From: Prostheceraeus crozeri
Taxonomy: Eukaryota > Platyhelminthes > Polycladida > Euryleptidae
DNA length: 64,000 bases
Assembly: GCA_907163375.1 (NCBI GenBank)
Contig: CAJQUW010012538.1
Location: 310,001-374,000 of the forward strand
Direction: 5' to 3'
This document shows positions 27,036 to 38,504 of this stretch, in pieces; within the stretch, counting starts at the first letter, position 1, and each line of letters starts with the position of its first letter. A model generated the notes under the pieces. The model did not search any database, was not told the origin of the DNA, and saw only the letters and a program-made list of their open reading frames with translations. Made by a program: the position numbers and the translations under genes.

Positions 27036-27465
27036 ATGCGTTTTTCATCAACATGATTGAGTGCAATCCAACTTTCATAAGCTCAACGGCAGATTTCACA
27101 GATCCGAACCAGGAATCTGCGATGATTGTTCTCCCACTTGCTTGCACTTCTATTGTCAGACAAAGTATCCGTTGCTGTATAATCACCGTAGGCCTACTCA
27201 GAGACGTGATTCTTTTCTCCCAGTTTCCCCTTGCCTTCATTCTATTCGATTCGGACAACTATGTCAATACGAGTGTTGCCACTGGTCTAGGATTTCGCAT
27301 TATTTTCACCTTCCCAGTTAAGTTTCTATGGAAAGATTTCATCATACTTTCGTCGAGATATAGATGATCTCCAGGGCACATAGCTTTCATGAAAGCTTTC
27401 ATGCACTGACTCAGGAAAATGGAAGATTTGCTTGTCTGGGTCATTTGCACTTGAAAACTTAGCAT
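27034..27465 (-). pseudogene. piggyBac-type transposase fragment
   Basis: A minus-strand fragment with GDHLYLDESMMKSFHRNLTG followed by the block SGRTIIADSWFGSVKSAVEL and HSIMLMKNA, matching the catalytic middle part of piggyBac-like transposases (DDE_Tnp_1_7). A TAG near 27259 interrupts the frame, and both ends are missing. It belongs to a different piggyBac lineage from the copy at 1-1847, judging by block sequences. Confidence 0.78.
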
Positions 27466-28019
27466 ATCTACGAGCGTCGATCACATGAAGTTAGTCAATG
27501 TGGGTCTTTCACAGATGATATGCGGCTATTTAGATATTTATGAAAAGTACTTAATTTTAAGAACTTTTTCATTGTAATAAATATTCAATCCTGTACAATT
27601 TGATATTCAATATTTATCGCTATTTTTCTCACAGTGAAATGAAGACTCACAGTGATATCAGAAAATTGTAGCGAATCTGCATCGAATTTTAAAAAACTAT
27701 CTATATGATGATCAGAAACTTGACGTCTATTTGTTATAGTTCCTAAAACATTTTGAAATTACTACAGTAACCAATAAGCCAGAGGCACTAATGACACGCC
27801 TATCAAATAGACGGGACCCTTATTGTGACTTATGAATATCTAAGTATTTATTCAAAACTTATTGCAAGCAGAATTTCCACGTTGATAACAGTGATGCTTT
27901 TAACTAAAAAGTGCAACGACGAAACATATTGACATCTTTTAAATTTCATCATTAGGGGACTCACCTCAGCTACATTTCTGTGAAAGATCATCACCTTGAG
28001 AGCATCAGCTTTCAAAATA

Positions 28020-29804
28020 CAGGGTGTGCCACAATTCCGGCAAAATTTAAAATGAATTTTACGCTAACTGAAATTCGTCTATTCTACTCTCAATCATGTT
28101 TTTTATTGAGCACTATGAATGGGGTTTTGTAATCATCCATTTTTATTTAGCTACGGTCAGTATCTAAAACTCGGAGCAATCTTCAAAGACAACATAAAAA
28201 ATGTACTATAATTTCTCCATATAAATACGTAACCCATGTTTTCCTCCATTTTATCACTAAACAATTAAAAGAATTATCATTCACATTCTATTCTTTCTCG
28301 TTACATGCGAACGTGTGATTTCTAGTTGTCATTTCTACTGGGAGGATAAGTCAGAAGTCTATGCTTTTGTGTGAATTGTGCTTAATCACATGATCGAATT
28401 CAAATCAGTCTTAATGACAACATTATCATTTGCGATGGAATTGCAAGACAAGATTGACGTTGTTCGTTTTTACTTCTCGGCATCATGCAGTGCCACAGCC
28501 GCGTTACGATTGTTTAAAAAGGAGCGCAATCTTCGTAATGACCCGTTTGATACCAGGACAATACAAAGAATTGTGAATCGCTTTCTGGAAACCGGCTCGG
28601 TGGCTGACCATGCACGTAGTGGAAGACCTGGTCCATCTGAAGAGGCGATTGAAGCTGTGGACACGGCCAGGGAAAGGATTCAAAATTCTGCAGCTCTTGG
28701 AAACTCATCGACACGAAGGATTTCCAATGAAGTTGGCATTCCGAAAACAACGGTTCACCGTGTTCTCAGAAGAAAACTGAATTTGTATCCATACAAAATG
28801 CACTGTGGTCAAGCTCTTTCACAAGAACAACAGGAAAGGAGAGTGCAGTTTGCGGAGTGGCTTTTAGATAACGATGGACATTTGGAGGACATTATTTGGA
28901 GTGACGAGGCCCACTTCGAGTTGCATGGTAGTGTCAATCGCCATAATTGTATCATCTGGGGTTCTCAGAGGCCTGACCAAGTCATCGAGGAACCACTTCA
29001 TTCTGCCAGAGTGACAGTTTGGATGGGGTTTTCAGGAATTTTGCGGTTGAGACCATTTTTCTTCGGCGATACCGTGACAGGTCTGCGATATCGTGACATG
29101 CTTCGTGATCACGTTTGGCCTCAAATTGTTGCAAAGCGCAAGAAAACCTCCGCAATCTTCATGCAAGACGGTGCTCCACCACATATCAAGACTGAGGTGG
29201 TGGATCTTCTTCGGAACACGTTTGGTGAGAACCGTGTTATCAATCGCGGCTTCAAGAATTTCTGGCCTGCAAATTCTCCGGACCTCAATCCCCTGGACTT
29301 TTATCTTTGGGGTCGATTGCGTGACGATGTCTACTCACAGGGGACACCATCCAACAAAGACGAATTGAAAGAAAGGATCGAAAACGCCATCAAGTCCATC
29401 ACACAGGAAGAACTTCTTTCTGCTGTGTGTGGTGTCTTGGACAGATGTCTGTTGCTACGTGAAACTGGTGGTGGACATTTTGATCATTTTCTTTAACGTT
29501 CGCATATATGTATGTAATGAGAATAATAAAATGATAGATTACGATCATAATTCTTTTAATTGTTTAGTGATAAAATGGAGGAAAACATGGGTTACGTATT
29601 TATATGGAGAAATTATAGTACATTTTTTATGTTGTCTTTGAAGATTGCTCCGAGTTTTAGATACTGACCGTAGCTAAATAAAAATGGATGATTACAAAAC
29701 CCCATTCATAGTGCTCAATAAAAAACATGATTGAGAGTAGAATAGACGAATTTCAGTTAGCGTAAAATTCATTTTAAATTTTGCCGGAATTGTGGCACAC
29801 CCTG
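28020..29804 (+). mobile_element. well-preserved Tc1/mariner element with ~259-bp TIRs
   Basis: A 1785-bp element flanked by TA (28018-28019, 29805-29806). The ends are CAGGGTGTGCCACAATTCCG and its complement. The TIRs (28020 to about 28278; about 29546-29804) look essentially identical by eye, which implies a recent insertion. It contains one intact transposase gene. Confidence 0.93.
28435..29496 (+). CDS. Tc1/mariner-type transposase, apparently intact
   Basis: Cut-and-paste transposase acting on the flanking long TIRs. The 353-residue protein from MELQDKID has a bipartite helix-turn-helix region (FSASCSATAALRLFKKE; STRRISNEVGIPKTTVHRVL) with the GRPG linker between. The catalytic domain shows WSDEAHFEL, MQDGAPPH and SPDLNPLDFYLWG, with aspartate as third catalytic residue. 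There are 42 residues between the second and third, longer than mariner DD34D and near the DD41D-type lineages. An ATG at 28390 would add 15 residues; I prefer 28435 because similarity begins there. No disabling change is seen, so it could be active. Confidence 0.9.
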   Translation: MELQDKIDVVRFYFSASCSATAALRLFKKERNLRNDPFDTRTIQRIVNRFLETGSVADHARSGRPGPSEEAIEAVDTARERIQNSAALGNSSTRRISNEVGIPKTTVHRVLRRKLNLYPYKMHCGQALSQEQQERRVQFAEWLLDNDGHLEDIIWSDEAHFELHGSVNRHNCIIWGSQRPDQVIEEPLHSARVTVWMGFSGILRLRPFFFGDTVTGLRYRDMLRDHVWPQIVAKRKKTSAIFMQDGAPPHIKTEVVDLLRNTFGENRVINRGFKNFWPANSPDLNPLDFYLWGRLRDDVYSQGTPSNKDELKERIENAIKSITQEELLSAVCGVLDRCLLLRETGGGHFDHFL

Positions 29805-30215
29805 TATATCGATTTATGCATTTTATGCATGGAAAGATAGTTCAGCTTTTTGCTCCAATGAATAGTTTCCGGTGACGAAGTGGAGCTATAAACCTGAGAT
29901 TGAGATGATTACAACTTCACGCATCACGTGTCACATCACCTGGCTTAAAACAGCTGCCTTGAAGGTCTTCTCACACTTTGAAAGACTTGAATTTGGCAAA
30001 AAAGTGCTTAATTTTAAGCATTTTTACCATAAAAATGTGACGGTCAAATTATCATTGAGTTAGTCACAAGTCCTTTGAATTCAATTGCTTGTAGAACTAT
30101 ACTGCCTGACATAAGAAAATGCTCCACTCAAATATATGAACTTTATTCCACTCACACTCATGAATTATAAGATAACATTTTATATAAAACATTATATTTG
30201 AATAAATGGGAGACA
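29805..30215. other. gene-free spacer
   Basis: AT-rich sequence with no convincing gene. Its right part may include the 3' end of the adjacent Tc1 element, but I could not define a TIR. Confidence 0.3.
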
Positions 30216-31295
30216 TTAGTACCGAGTATGTCCTCCCCGCACTGAAATGCAGCTTTGAAGTCTCATCGGCATCGAGTCGCAAAGATGATCAAGCCTTTCC
30301 TGATCCAGCAATGACCATTGATAGATGAGTCTCTCTGAAAGAGCTGTCAGTGTTGATGGCGGATGATCATATGCATCTTTCACTTTCCGACCAAGTTCAT
30401 CCCAAGCATGCTCGATCGGAGACAGGTCGGGGGAGTGTGAAGGCTAATGGAGGATGCGAATTCCAGATCTCACTATCGCTGTTGTTACACAATGACCTCT
30501 GTGTGGTCGAGCGTTGTCATCCTGGAATATGAGGTTGAGTTCATTTACCGTTGTGATGACGATTGGAGATATGATATTCGATAAATACTGTATCGCTCTC
30601 CGTTCAAGTTCCCATTCACAATGACTGCGATAGTTCGACCTCCGTACCAGATACCGGCCCAGATCATCACGCTACCACCACCATATCGGTCATGCTCAGA
30701 TATGCAGCAGGGTGAATACCTCTCACCAACCATTCGATGCACTCTAATGCGACCATCGTGAAAATCCAAAGTGAAACGGGATTCATCCGTCCACATCACT
30801 TGACGCCATTCCTCTGTGCTCCACGACAGATGCTGCACACACCATTCCACACGCCTTCGCTTGTGTTCGAGACCTGCGGAGAAAAAAATTGGCAGTGAAA
30901 CAATGTCATTGTGTGAAATTCTCGCCTTACTTACTTAGAGGAATTCTTGCAGCAGGTCGGTATGACCTCAGGCCCGCTTCTGCTATACGGCGATATGCTG
31001 TTCGTATACTGCATGCAATTCCTGCTACAGCTTTCCAGCTGATGGCCAGTCGAGGAACACTCTTAAAGCGATTGCGCTTTGCTGAGATAACAAACTTCCT
31101 ATCGGTAGCATTGTTAGTCAATCTCGGTCTCCCCGATCCTTTCCTTCTTTTAACATTTCCATCATTGTTCCATCGACTCCACATCCTGCTCACAGGGGAG
31201 TGTGACACACCCAACTTCCGTCCAACAAACCTACAACTCTTTCCACATCGTAGCATTCCAACAGCCATTCCTTTTACAAACTCTGATTGCGACAT
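30216..31295 (-). pseudogene. Tc1-type transposase with an intron
   Basis: Reading from the ATG at 31293-31295: helix-turn-helix (KSCRFVGRKLGVSHSPVSRMW, RRKGSGRPRLT) and RLAISWKAVAGI; then catalytic WTDESRFTL, FQDDNARPH and SPDLSPIEHAWDELGR (DD34E type), ending in SVRGGHTRY. A 61-bp intron (30874-30934) has consensus GTAAGT and CCGCAG ends and joins the frames exactly (RIPL-S-LEHKRRR). Damage comprises a frameshift near 30560 and an in-frame TAG just before the SPDLSP block. Introns are rare in Tc1 transposases. Confidence 0.85.
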
Positions 31296-32492
31296 TTTTG
31301 CTTCAAAATTTAGTCAGAAAGAATTGCTTGATAGTGAAAAAAGGTCGAATTTGAAATGCGTCAACTATCGCAAAGATATCGACATTGGACAGCTGCATTA
31401 TATTAGCATGACAAATTTGATGCATAAACATCCTGGTCACTGTAGTATGAAATAGAAGTCGTCCACTTCCATTGAGATTTTCTATATCAAGTAGATCGTT
31501 TTTAATGTCATAGAGTATAGTACTTTTCAACTGACAACCCGTTTCTGTACCGCGCGCGGTATGTACAGAAGATTCCGAAATAACCAAGATGATTTGGCGA
31601 AACTGAACCGAAAGCGACAAATCGACTAGTTGTATTACCGGTTTTCCAATTTTGATTTTCGATGTTCTTTTTTTTTAATTCTCATGCTATTACGTATCCT
31701 AAGTACATTGCACATTCATGTGCACCCACTTAATATCTGTTCTCTTGGTCTGTCGGTGATATCTTATCGCTGATCGACCTAGATTGTTTTAGATGTCTAC
31801 GCTTTCGATGTTTCTGCCATTTCATTGACAATTGATCAGTTCGATCGTCTTTTATTGGTTTTGTTTGGTATTCCAAGAACGTGATTCTGTATGTACATTT
31901 TTTGCTTGCACACTGTAATGCATCAACCCATTGTATCAACAATCTTCTTAATATTTTCTGCATGTACACATTGGTTAATTATATCTATTTAGTAATCAGT
32001 AACTTCATTTTGTTAGTTTCTTGTGGCAACTTTTTGAAATAATCTAAAATCCCTTAACAAAGAGTTGAATTCCTAGTTCTGTTGCGCTCAGTTGGTATTT
32101 GGAGTTTCAATGTCAAAATGATACGTTTTGGCACTAAAACAACATTTCCATGTAGGCTATTTATGCATGTTTGCTATACTTGAATGTTATCAATTGTTTT
32201 TTGGATAGGAAATGTAATACTCGGTACTACTTTGTACTACTTTTTTAGGCTTGCACATTTGTTAGACATCCTGCGTTGGAGTGCCGACAAGTGATTATGT
32301 GGCAAGTGCTCCTGTGCAACAAATAACTTGTCGCACTGGACTCTTGTCGTTCGCCGTTGAACAAGCAAATTTGGCTGCTTAAACTAAGAAATGTTGATGG
32401 AAATGCTAATTTCGCTTCATTCGTGATTTTCTTGTAAAGCTTGGACTGTTTTTGTACATTTCCGCCCAAGCACTCAGATCATTTCTTTTCAG
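31296..32492. other. gene-free stretch upstream of Roco exon
   Basis: No supported gene. Contains possible Tc1 end sequence on the left and intronic DNA of the Roco-like gene on the right, ending in the pyrimidine tract 'atttcttttcag' at 32481-32492. Confidence 0.35.
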
Positions 32493-32587
32493 GTCCGTCT
32501 CTTTGAATTGTCCGATGGAAAGACTTTGTGGAAACACGGATCACGTTTGTACAAGAACGGACATCATGCTGTCGTGAAACAGGAAAA
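32493..32587 (+). CDS. internal exon of Roco-like gene (COR region)
   Basis: A 95-bp exon bounded by ttttcag and gtaagt encodes VRLFELSDGKTLWKHGSRLY and about 12 more residues. The 'LWKHG..L' pattern resembles the COR-B part of Roco-family GTPases (LRRK/MFHAS1 type). It ends in phase 2 (two spare bases, aa), exactly complementing the single base at the start of the exon at 46890. Upstream exons for the LRR and Roc domains are not found in this window, so they must lie to the left or be hidden among the repeats. The intron to the next exon is 14.3 kb. Confidence 0.65.
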
Positions 32588-33201
32588 GTAAGTTCTCAGT
32601 TCCAAACAGATACTGATGAATCATTATTTGATTATTTTTGAAAAGTGGAGGTACACAACAAAAAAGTGTTATCTTTTTTATTGTCATGACGTTTGAAAAG
32701 CGTCGTACATTTTTCGGCTAGCGTCCACCAATCACGTTCACGACAAATAAACAAAGACCTGGACAACATCGACTTTTAATCAGGAAGGGAAGGTATCTCT
32801 GCACGAAAGTCTATATAATTCATCTTTAATCATGCTTGATTAGAAAGAAAAATTGAATTTAGCCAAGATGCTGTTTATTTTATATTTGCATATTTTCAAT
32901 GATGTGACGACCTTATAAAAGTGGAAAGGAAGGTTGATAATATAAGCATTAATGACTAAAAATTGTTACAAAGCACGCTCAAAATCTCAATGATTCGTAC
33001 AGCCGAGGGTGTAGGGCTAATTGACGTTTGAAAAAGCCAGGCATGATAGCTGTTATTCATGTACATGTAAATCTTAAAGTCTGTAGAAACTTCCGGCTAC
33101 ATACACATGAGAAGAGAAATCTTCGCAATATTCAGGTGTTGCATTAACATTGCTTTCAAACAAATCGAATTCCATCCACCATTGATAACAAGTACTAAGT
33201 T

Positions 33202-33277
33202 GTCTATGGAAGTCAATAAAACCTTATAAATCTGAAGCTTCTTCAGATTTGTAAGGTTTTTATTGACTGACATAGAC
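33202..33277. repeat. 76-bp foldback
   Basis: The arms of ~37 bp (gtctatg..agtcaataaaaaccttataaatctgaag) are inverted with almost no spacer, with a few mismatches. It is a hairpin-forming repeat, possibly the remnant of a foldback MITE, inside the Roco intron. Confidence 0.85.
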
Positions 33278-33929
33278 TACTTAAAGCATTATCTAATCAA
33301 GTTGTATTTCTAGGCCTATATCAAAGAAATGTAACTGAGATAATGTCAAATGATTTGAAATTTATAAGTTGTGTTAGGTATTCAGATTTCTGTAAACTGA
33401 TAGTAACCATTTAGTCATCATTATTGATATTCAAATTTCAAAGTTCACAAACCAATAGCGTAGAAATCTTCAGCTGCTTCGCAGCTTCAGGTTTCAATTC
33501 AAAGTTACTATATCGTAGAAATTCAGATTCCAATGTTAAACTGCACGGCATTTATAACGATTATTTTGCCTGGTAACATAGTTCAAAACCCTTATAAATG
33601 CCGAGTAAACTTGATTACATAACAAGTTTTGAATATGAATAAGGAATGTCTATAGGCTCAAGCTCAATAATCCGTTGAACACGAAATCACGACCTATAAA
33701 TCGCCAAATCAAAACTGATGAGCTTAATTGGAGATCATATGCAAAACAACCATTCAACCCATCACGGCAAAAGTTTTCGATCCTCTTTTGTCGAAGATGA
33801 AATACTTCCTTAACGAATTCAAACTGAGAAATAGTCATGCTTTGATCTCATCCACTTCTTGAAGTTCAAATGCCTTGATAAAAGTTTCATGTCACGGTCT
33901 AGATATAACGGCTATACAACCTTTACGAA

Positions 33930-34600
33930 AGACAAATTCAAATCAGCAATTAAGTTTATTTTAGAAAATGTTTTTTATAACGTTTGGTGGTCAAGTTTTC
34001 CAACAGACTCGTGGCATTCCTATGGGAGGGAATTGTAGTCCTCTCTTAGCTGATCTGTTTTTACTACACTGTGAATTTGTTTATATGCAAAACTTACTGA
34101 AAAATAAGAAGATGGGACTGGCTAAACTGTTATCTAATACTTCTAGATACATCGACGACATTTGTATAATTAATTATAAACATTTTAACCAGATTATAAA
34201 GCATATTTACCCCAGTAGCTTGGAAGCGAGCAGAAGCGGTAGTAATAACAAAGAGGTTGAATACCTAGATGTTAAATTGAGCATTACTAATGATGGTTTA
34301 CGAACTTCTGTGTATCATAAAGTAGACGATTTTAACTTTGCTGTTACACTTCTAACATTCCCAGAAAATACAATCCCATACAAAATGGGTAGCTAAGTAT
34401 TTAACGGACAACGTATAAGATATGGTCGAATTTGTTCATCCCTTGATGATTTCGTGAAAAAAGCTTCTTCGACCTTCAGATTATTAGTTGCTAGAGGCTA
34501 TAATCAAGATTCTTTAATCAATAATGCAGAAAGATGTTTGCACAGGCATAAAGAGCTACTTTTGAAATTTGGGCTGTATTCAGCTAGACAATTTTCTAGC
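33930..34600 (+). pseudogene. Penelope-like reverse transcriptase, copy B (3' part)
   Basis: Shows QQTRGIPMGGNCSPLLADLF (motif B), RYIDDICIINYKHF (catalytic YxDD), VEYLDVKLS and SVYHKVDDFNF, then a stop-interrupted end with FGLYSARQF. It is about two-thirds similar by eye to copy A at 3957-6032, so it is a different subfamily member. Its left end is frameshifted near 33985, and everything upstream of motif B is absent. It lies in the sense direction of the Roco intron. Confidence 0.8.
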
Positions 34601-34699
34601 TGACCGATTTCTTTTTCAGTTTTCTGCTAACTGAATAATCAGATTTTCTTTTTTTTGTCGATTTTGACTTACACCAATTGTGACTAACCCAACTTTTGA

Positions 34700-35420
34700 C
34701 TTTGTGGAAGCTGTACAGTTTTACTGTGCAGGGCCCCGCTCGGGTGGGTTTGAGTGTTCAGGAATTGGGGCCGAAACACGAATCCTACCTGAGTTCCTGC
34801 TGATGACTTCCTAGCTGGTACAGGGAACGCAAAACCAATCCTTTTAAGGACTAATTTCAATTTTATTTTATTTTATTTTCAGTATGTATTACATTATTCG
34901 TTTGTACTAATTTTTTTGCAGTCTACTCATTTATTTTACACTATTTATTTTACATTTATTTTTTATTCAGATTTTGATTTTTTTACCTAGTAATTTTCAT
35001 TTGTGCTGCTTATTTCCTTCCTTTTTCTTAATTTATTTATTTATTCATTCATTCAATTTTTTTCATTATTATTATTATTTTTCTTTTGTTTCAATTTCAA
35101 TATTCCATTACAGTTCGTACTTCACTAACCAATTTCAGCAGTTAATCTTTCAGAATTTATTACCCATCACTTTCCTTTTTTCTGTATTTTAATTGTTAGC
35201 ACGATCTACACTTTAATAAATTCTTGGTTAGCTTATTTTCTATATTAAGTTAGGTAACAACGTGAATAGCTATCTCCTTTCCCATCTGTAGTGAAATAGG
35301 TGATTGATAGCATCTTCCGTCGTATGCAGATTACGCTTGTCATAATTGTTTGCGGATTAGGTTAGACATGATGGGACACAGACCGGTCCTCTTGAGAGAT
35401 AGATTAAATTTCATGATTAG
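34700..35420 (+). repeat. 3' tail of RT copy B
   Basis: Holds the conserved pair 'ggggccgaaacacgaatcc' (34758 onward) and 'gttcctgctgatgac' (about 34795-34809), shared with 8783-8845 and in weaker form with 6196-6250. T-rich low-complexity sequence (34860-35100) follows, then 'gcatcttccgt' and 'ggacacagaccggtcctctt' (35370), both also found downstream of copy A. Confidence 0.55.
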
Positions 35421-36289
35421 TTAGACACCAATTGGTCCATTTATAACAAGTCTAGTTCCTTATTTCATTTTCTTCATGGAGTAGTTCCAGGTGAGACGTT
35501 GTAGGTCGATTCTAGCAAGTTCAGTACCCATACTCGTACTGTAGTTTCACATGTATTTTATTTTCTTTTTTCTTTTCTTCAAAGTTCATTATAAATTTAT
35601 TCATTACAGTTACATTTTGTACAGTAGGCTTAATCTTAGTTTATTTTATGTATTTGTAACTGAGATTCCTAGAGGATGATGATTTTCATTTAAATTGTCG
35701 TTGTAGCAACAAAGTTTCCGCTGAAGTCATTCGTCTGCCCCACATCGCTTGCCCGCGCCAGCCATAAAATATCCGATTTCTCTGATTCTCGCTGAACAAA
35801 CACTTCCCCATCATGCGTTGTGGAAGAAAATCTCATGCACACACCACACAATATAGGGGTAAGAAACTGGTGTAATTCGGTTGCACCTCTCGTAATTGAA
35901 CTCGCGCTTCGCGCTCATTGAGTTAACTCGTGGTGTTACCTACAAGTGGATTTTGTTTATTGCATGGCGAGCTTTTTCCGTGACTTGTTGCACTCCTTGA
36001 GGCATCGCGAAATCATGGCTGTATGCAATGCGTGAATGACATCAGGCGGTTTCAAAGTTCCGTTTAATCAGACTACGATTGAGCTTCGGTCAACCGAACC
36101 AGAGTGTGATTAACGACAGGTGCCTGCTAACCAGAGTAGGGTTGTTTCAATCAACCGCATTCTGATCAACCACGACCTATCATTAATTTGAATGCGATTC
36201 GTTCAGTCTGACTACATGTATTTCACGAAATGAGGATATCTCGGTTGAGCAATGATGAGTCATGGAAGCAGTTGAATACACCAATGATG
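35421..36289. other. gene-free intronic stretch
   Basis: No gene, tRNA or clear repeat recognised. Some short palindromic words such as 'ctcgcgcttcgcgctc' are near 35905. Confidence 0.35.
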
Positions 36290-36803
36290 GACCTTGATGA
36301 CAGCGCATTCGTATGGCTGTCAGTCTACGCTTAACTTCCCACGATAGCATCGAACTTTGACGCAGGTAGAAAGAAAAAAGGAAAAAATAACTGAAATATC
36401 CCCTGAAAAAAGGAATGTCGAGTACAGCAAGACCATCAGCTGGGTGAGGACTAGACTGTCCTTTCATCTGTTACGTTCTTGTCTTTTATGCTTACGTGGA
36501 TCTAGGTCACTCTATTTCAACGACGATTCACAAAATGTTGATATCGAATTTGTCTGTCGGAAGCCGACTTTAGAAAAATTGATTGTTAGGTGTTCTAAAT
36601 ATTTTTGACTCTTAATTGACTTTTCGTAATGGTCTTTAACACGTGTCTTATACTACTGATGATTTGCATGTATTACTTACTGTACCTTTACTGACACTCT
36701 TACTGAAATATAGAAAAAAAATACTTTGACGCAGGCATAATTGTCTGAGATGTGTCATATCATGAGACTCCTAACAATTAGCACCTCTACTGATGCAAGT
36801 GTT
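36290..36803. repeat. left arm of a 2.2-kb inverted repeat, interrupted by an insertion
   Basis: Positions 36290-36366 and 36736-36803 together match the reverse complement of 38360-38504. Between them lies a 356-bp insertion. The arms enclose an RT relic (36900-37584). Confidence 0.9.
36367..36722 (+). mobile_element. retroposed insertion with 13-bp target duplication
   Basis: Flanked by identical copies of actttgacgcagg (36354-36366 and 36723-36735). It ends at the right in an A-rich tail (tatagaaaaaaaat). The related arm at 38360-38504 has the uninterrupted empty site with a single gacgcagg (as cctgcgtc). Together these are hallmarks of target-primed retroposition. The body has no clear promoter box or coding frame, so whether it is a SINE or a truncated LINE tail is unknown. 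Confidence 0.85.
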
Positions 36804-36899
36804 TTGTAGACGGCTGTGAAGATGGCTATGATTCACAGACACCAGGATGGAGAAAACAGTTATTATTTTGCCTTCCTCATGACAAGAAATTCTCACCAC

Positions 36900-37584
36900 C
36901 ATTCGCTACTCGTATCATCTACAGGTACTACATTGAACAAAAAGCCCTTAAAATCATTGAAAAAAATTACAATATAACTCCCCAGTATTGCGCACGGTTC
37001 ATCGATGATATCATCCTTGGCCCTATAAATAACAATGATAATGAAACCAAAAATAAAATCACCGAAGTATTAAACTCCATGTCCCAAATTCACTGTAAAA
37101 GTGCCCAACAAAAAAAATCCCTGATTTATCTCGATGTCAGTACATGTATGGAGATCAATAATAAGGAGATCGAATACAAATGGCATGTCAAAAACTTGCA
37201 CTCAGGCATATCCCTAAACAAGGAAAGTTAGGTACCACAGCACATGAAAACTAATTAGGCCACATGAAAAATAGTAAAAATTCGGATAAAAACAAACCAG
37301 ATAAAACTTTGTCAAAACTGAACGACAGGTTTAAGCAGAACGGTTTTTCCAATCGTGATGTTTCCATAGTTAATAATAAAGGTAAGAAATGCGCTGATAA
37401 CAGCTGTATCTTTTGCAAACTGAACTTTGCTAGTGATGCTTGTCCCCAAATTTCTGAATACGTTTTAAGAACTCAGGTTTATTGCGATATATTTAACCTT
37501 GGGGCATCAAAGCCATATTTTATCAAAGCCCAACAGAAGTATTACCTAGTGGCACGAAGCGCAGGCTGTTATGAAATAGCCTAA
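36900..37584 (+). pseudogene. reverse transcriptase/linker fragment, Penelope-like
   Basis: Open frames carry ARFIDDIILGPIN (YxDD-position block, F for Y), a SLIYLDVSTCMEI block and EIEYKWHVKNLHSGISL. After a stop comes a Lys-rich segment with a Cys cluster (CADNSCIFCKL) and YVLRTQVYC, resembling the region between RT and the GIY-YIG nuclease of Penelope-like elements. It is truncated at both ends. It differs from copies A, B and the element at 58157-60778, so it is a separate family. Confidence 0.6.
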
Positions 37585-38359
37585 ATAAATAATATTGCAA
37601 TATATATTGACATTCATACATCCGTTTCAATATCAACATACGTATGATTTTTTCGTGCAAATATTGTGTGACCTACATATGAATGGGAAGTTGTGAAAAT
37701 GCGCACGTCCGGAGGAAGGGGTCGAAAGATTAGGACACATGCGGACAGGGATAGGGGGTCAAAAATGCAATTATTTTGCGGATGTCTCTTATGGATGGCC
37801 CCTATTCCCAAAAAGCATCAATCGGATCCATCATGACAACACATATCAGACAGAAGATGAACTGAAGATGTACTATCCTAAAATTTATGACTCAAAACTT
37901 GCTTGGTGCTCCCACCAAACGCAGAACGAGCCATGAGAAGTTTATCTAATTTTTGGGAGCTGATGTGACCCTCTCATTTAGTTTCAAATGTTTCATTCAC
38001 TTCCAGGGTGAGGCAATATTAAAAAGGAGTATTTTAGTCAGACACATTGGCGGATTATCAGGAAATTCAATCTGCAGGATATTGGATTAGCATGTGAATT
38101 TCTGTCGGATAAGAACAGGGGCTGTGTAGAACTCATCAGACGCGGCGATTCGTAGAAGCCATGGATACGGTGCACTGCCATAAATTAGCCTACTGTGCAC
38201 TGCATTCCTCGACAGTCCACTTTTCAGCATCTTTCCTTGCATAATCTCGTGCCGGAAGAGATGATTCAGCCACTGAGCTATCAAGCCTCTAAATATTCAA
38301 TTAAGTGTAACTTTGGACACACAAATTAAGCCTAAATTCGATTTATATCAAAGTATATC
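37585..38359. other. gene-free stretch within the inverted repeat
   Basis: No recognised feature. One run of short open frames, no family match by eye. Confidence 0.3.
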
Positions 38360-38504
38360 AACACTTGCATCAGTAGAGGTGCTAATTGTTAGGAGTCTCA
38401 TGATATGACACATCTCAGACAATTATGCCTGCGTCAAAGTTCGATGCTATCGTGGGAAGTTAAGCGTAGACTGACAGCCATACGAATGCGCTGTCATCAA
38501 GGTC
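38360..38504. repeat. right arm of the 2.2-kb inverted repeat, empty site
   Basis: Reverse-complement partner of 36290-36803 without the 356-bp insertion. It shows the pre-insertion sequence across the point where the 13-bp duplication was made. Confidence 0.9.
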
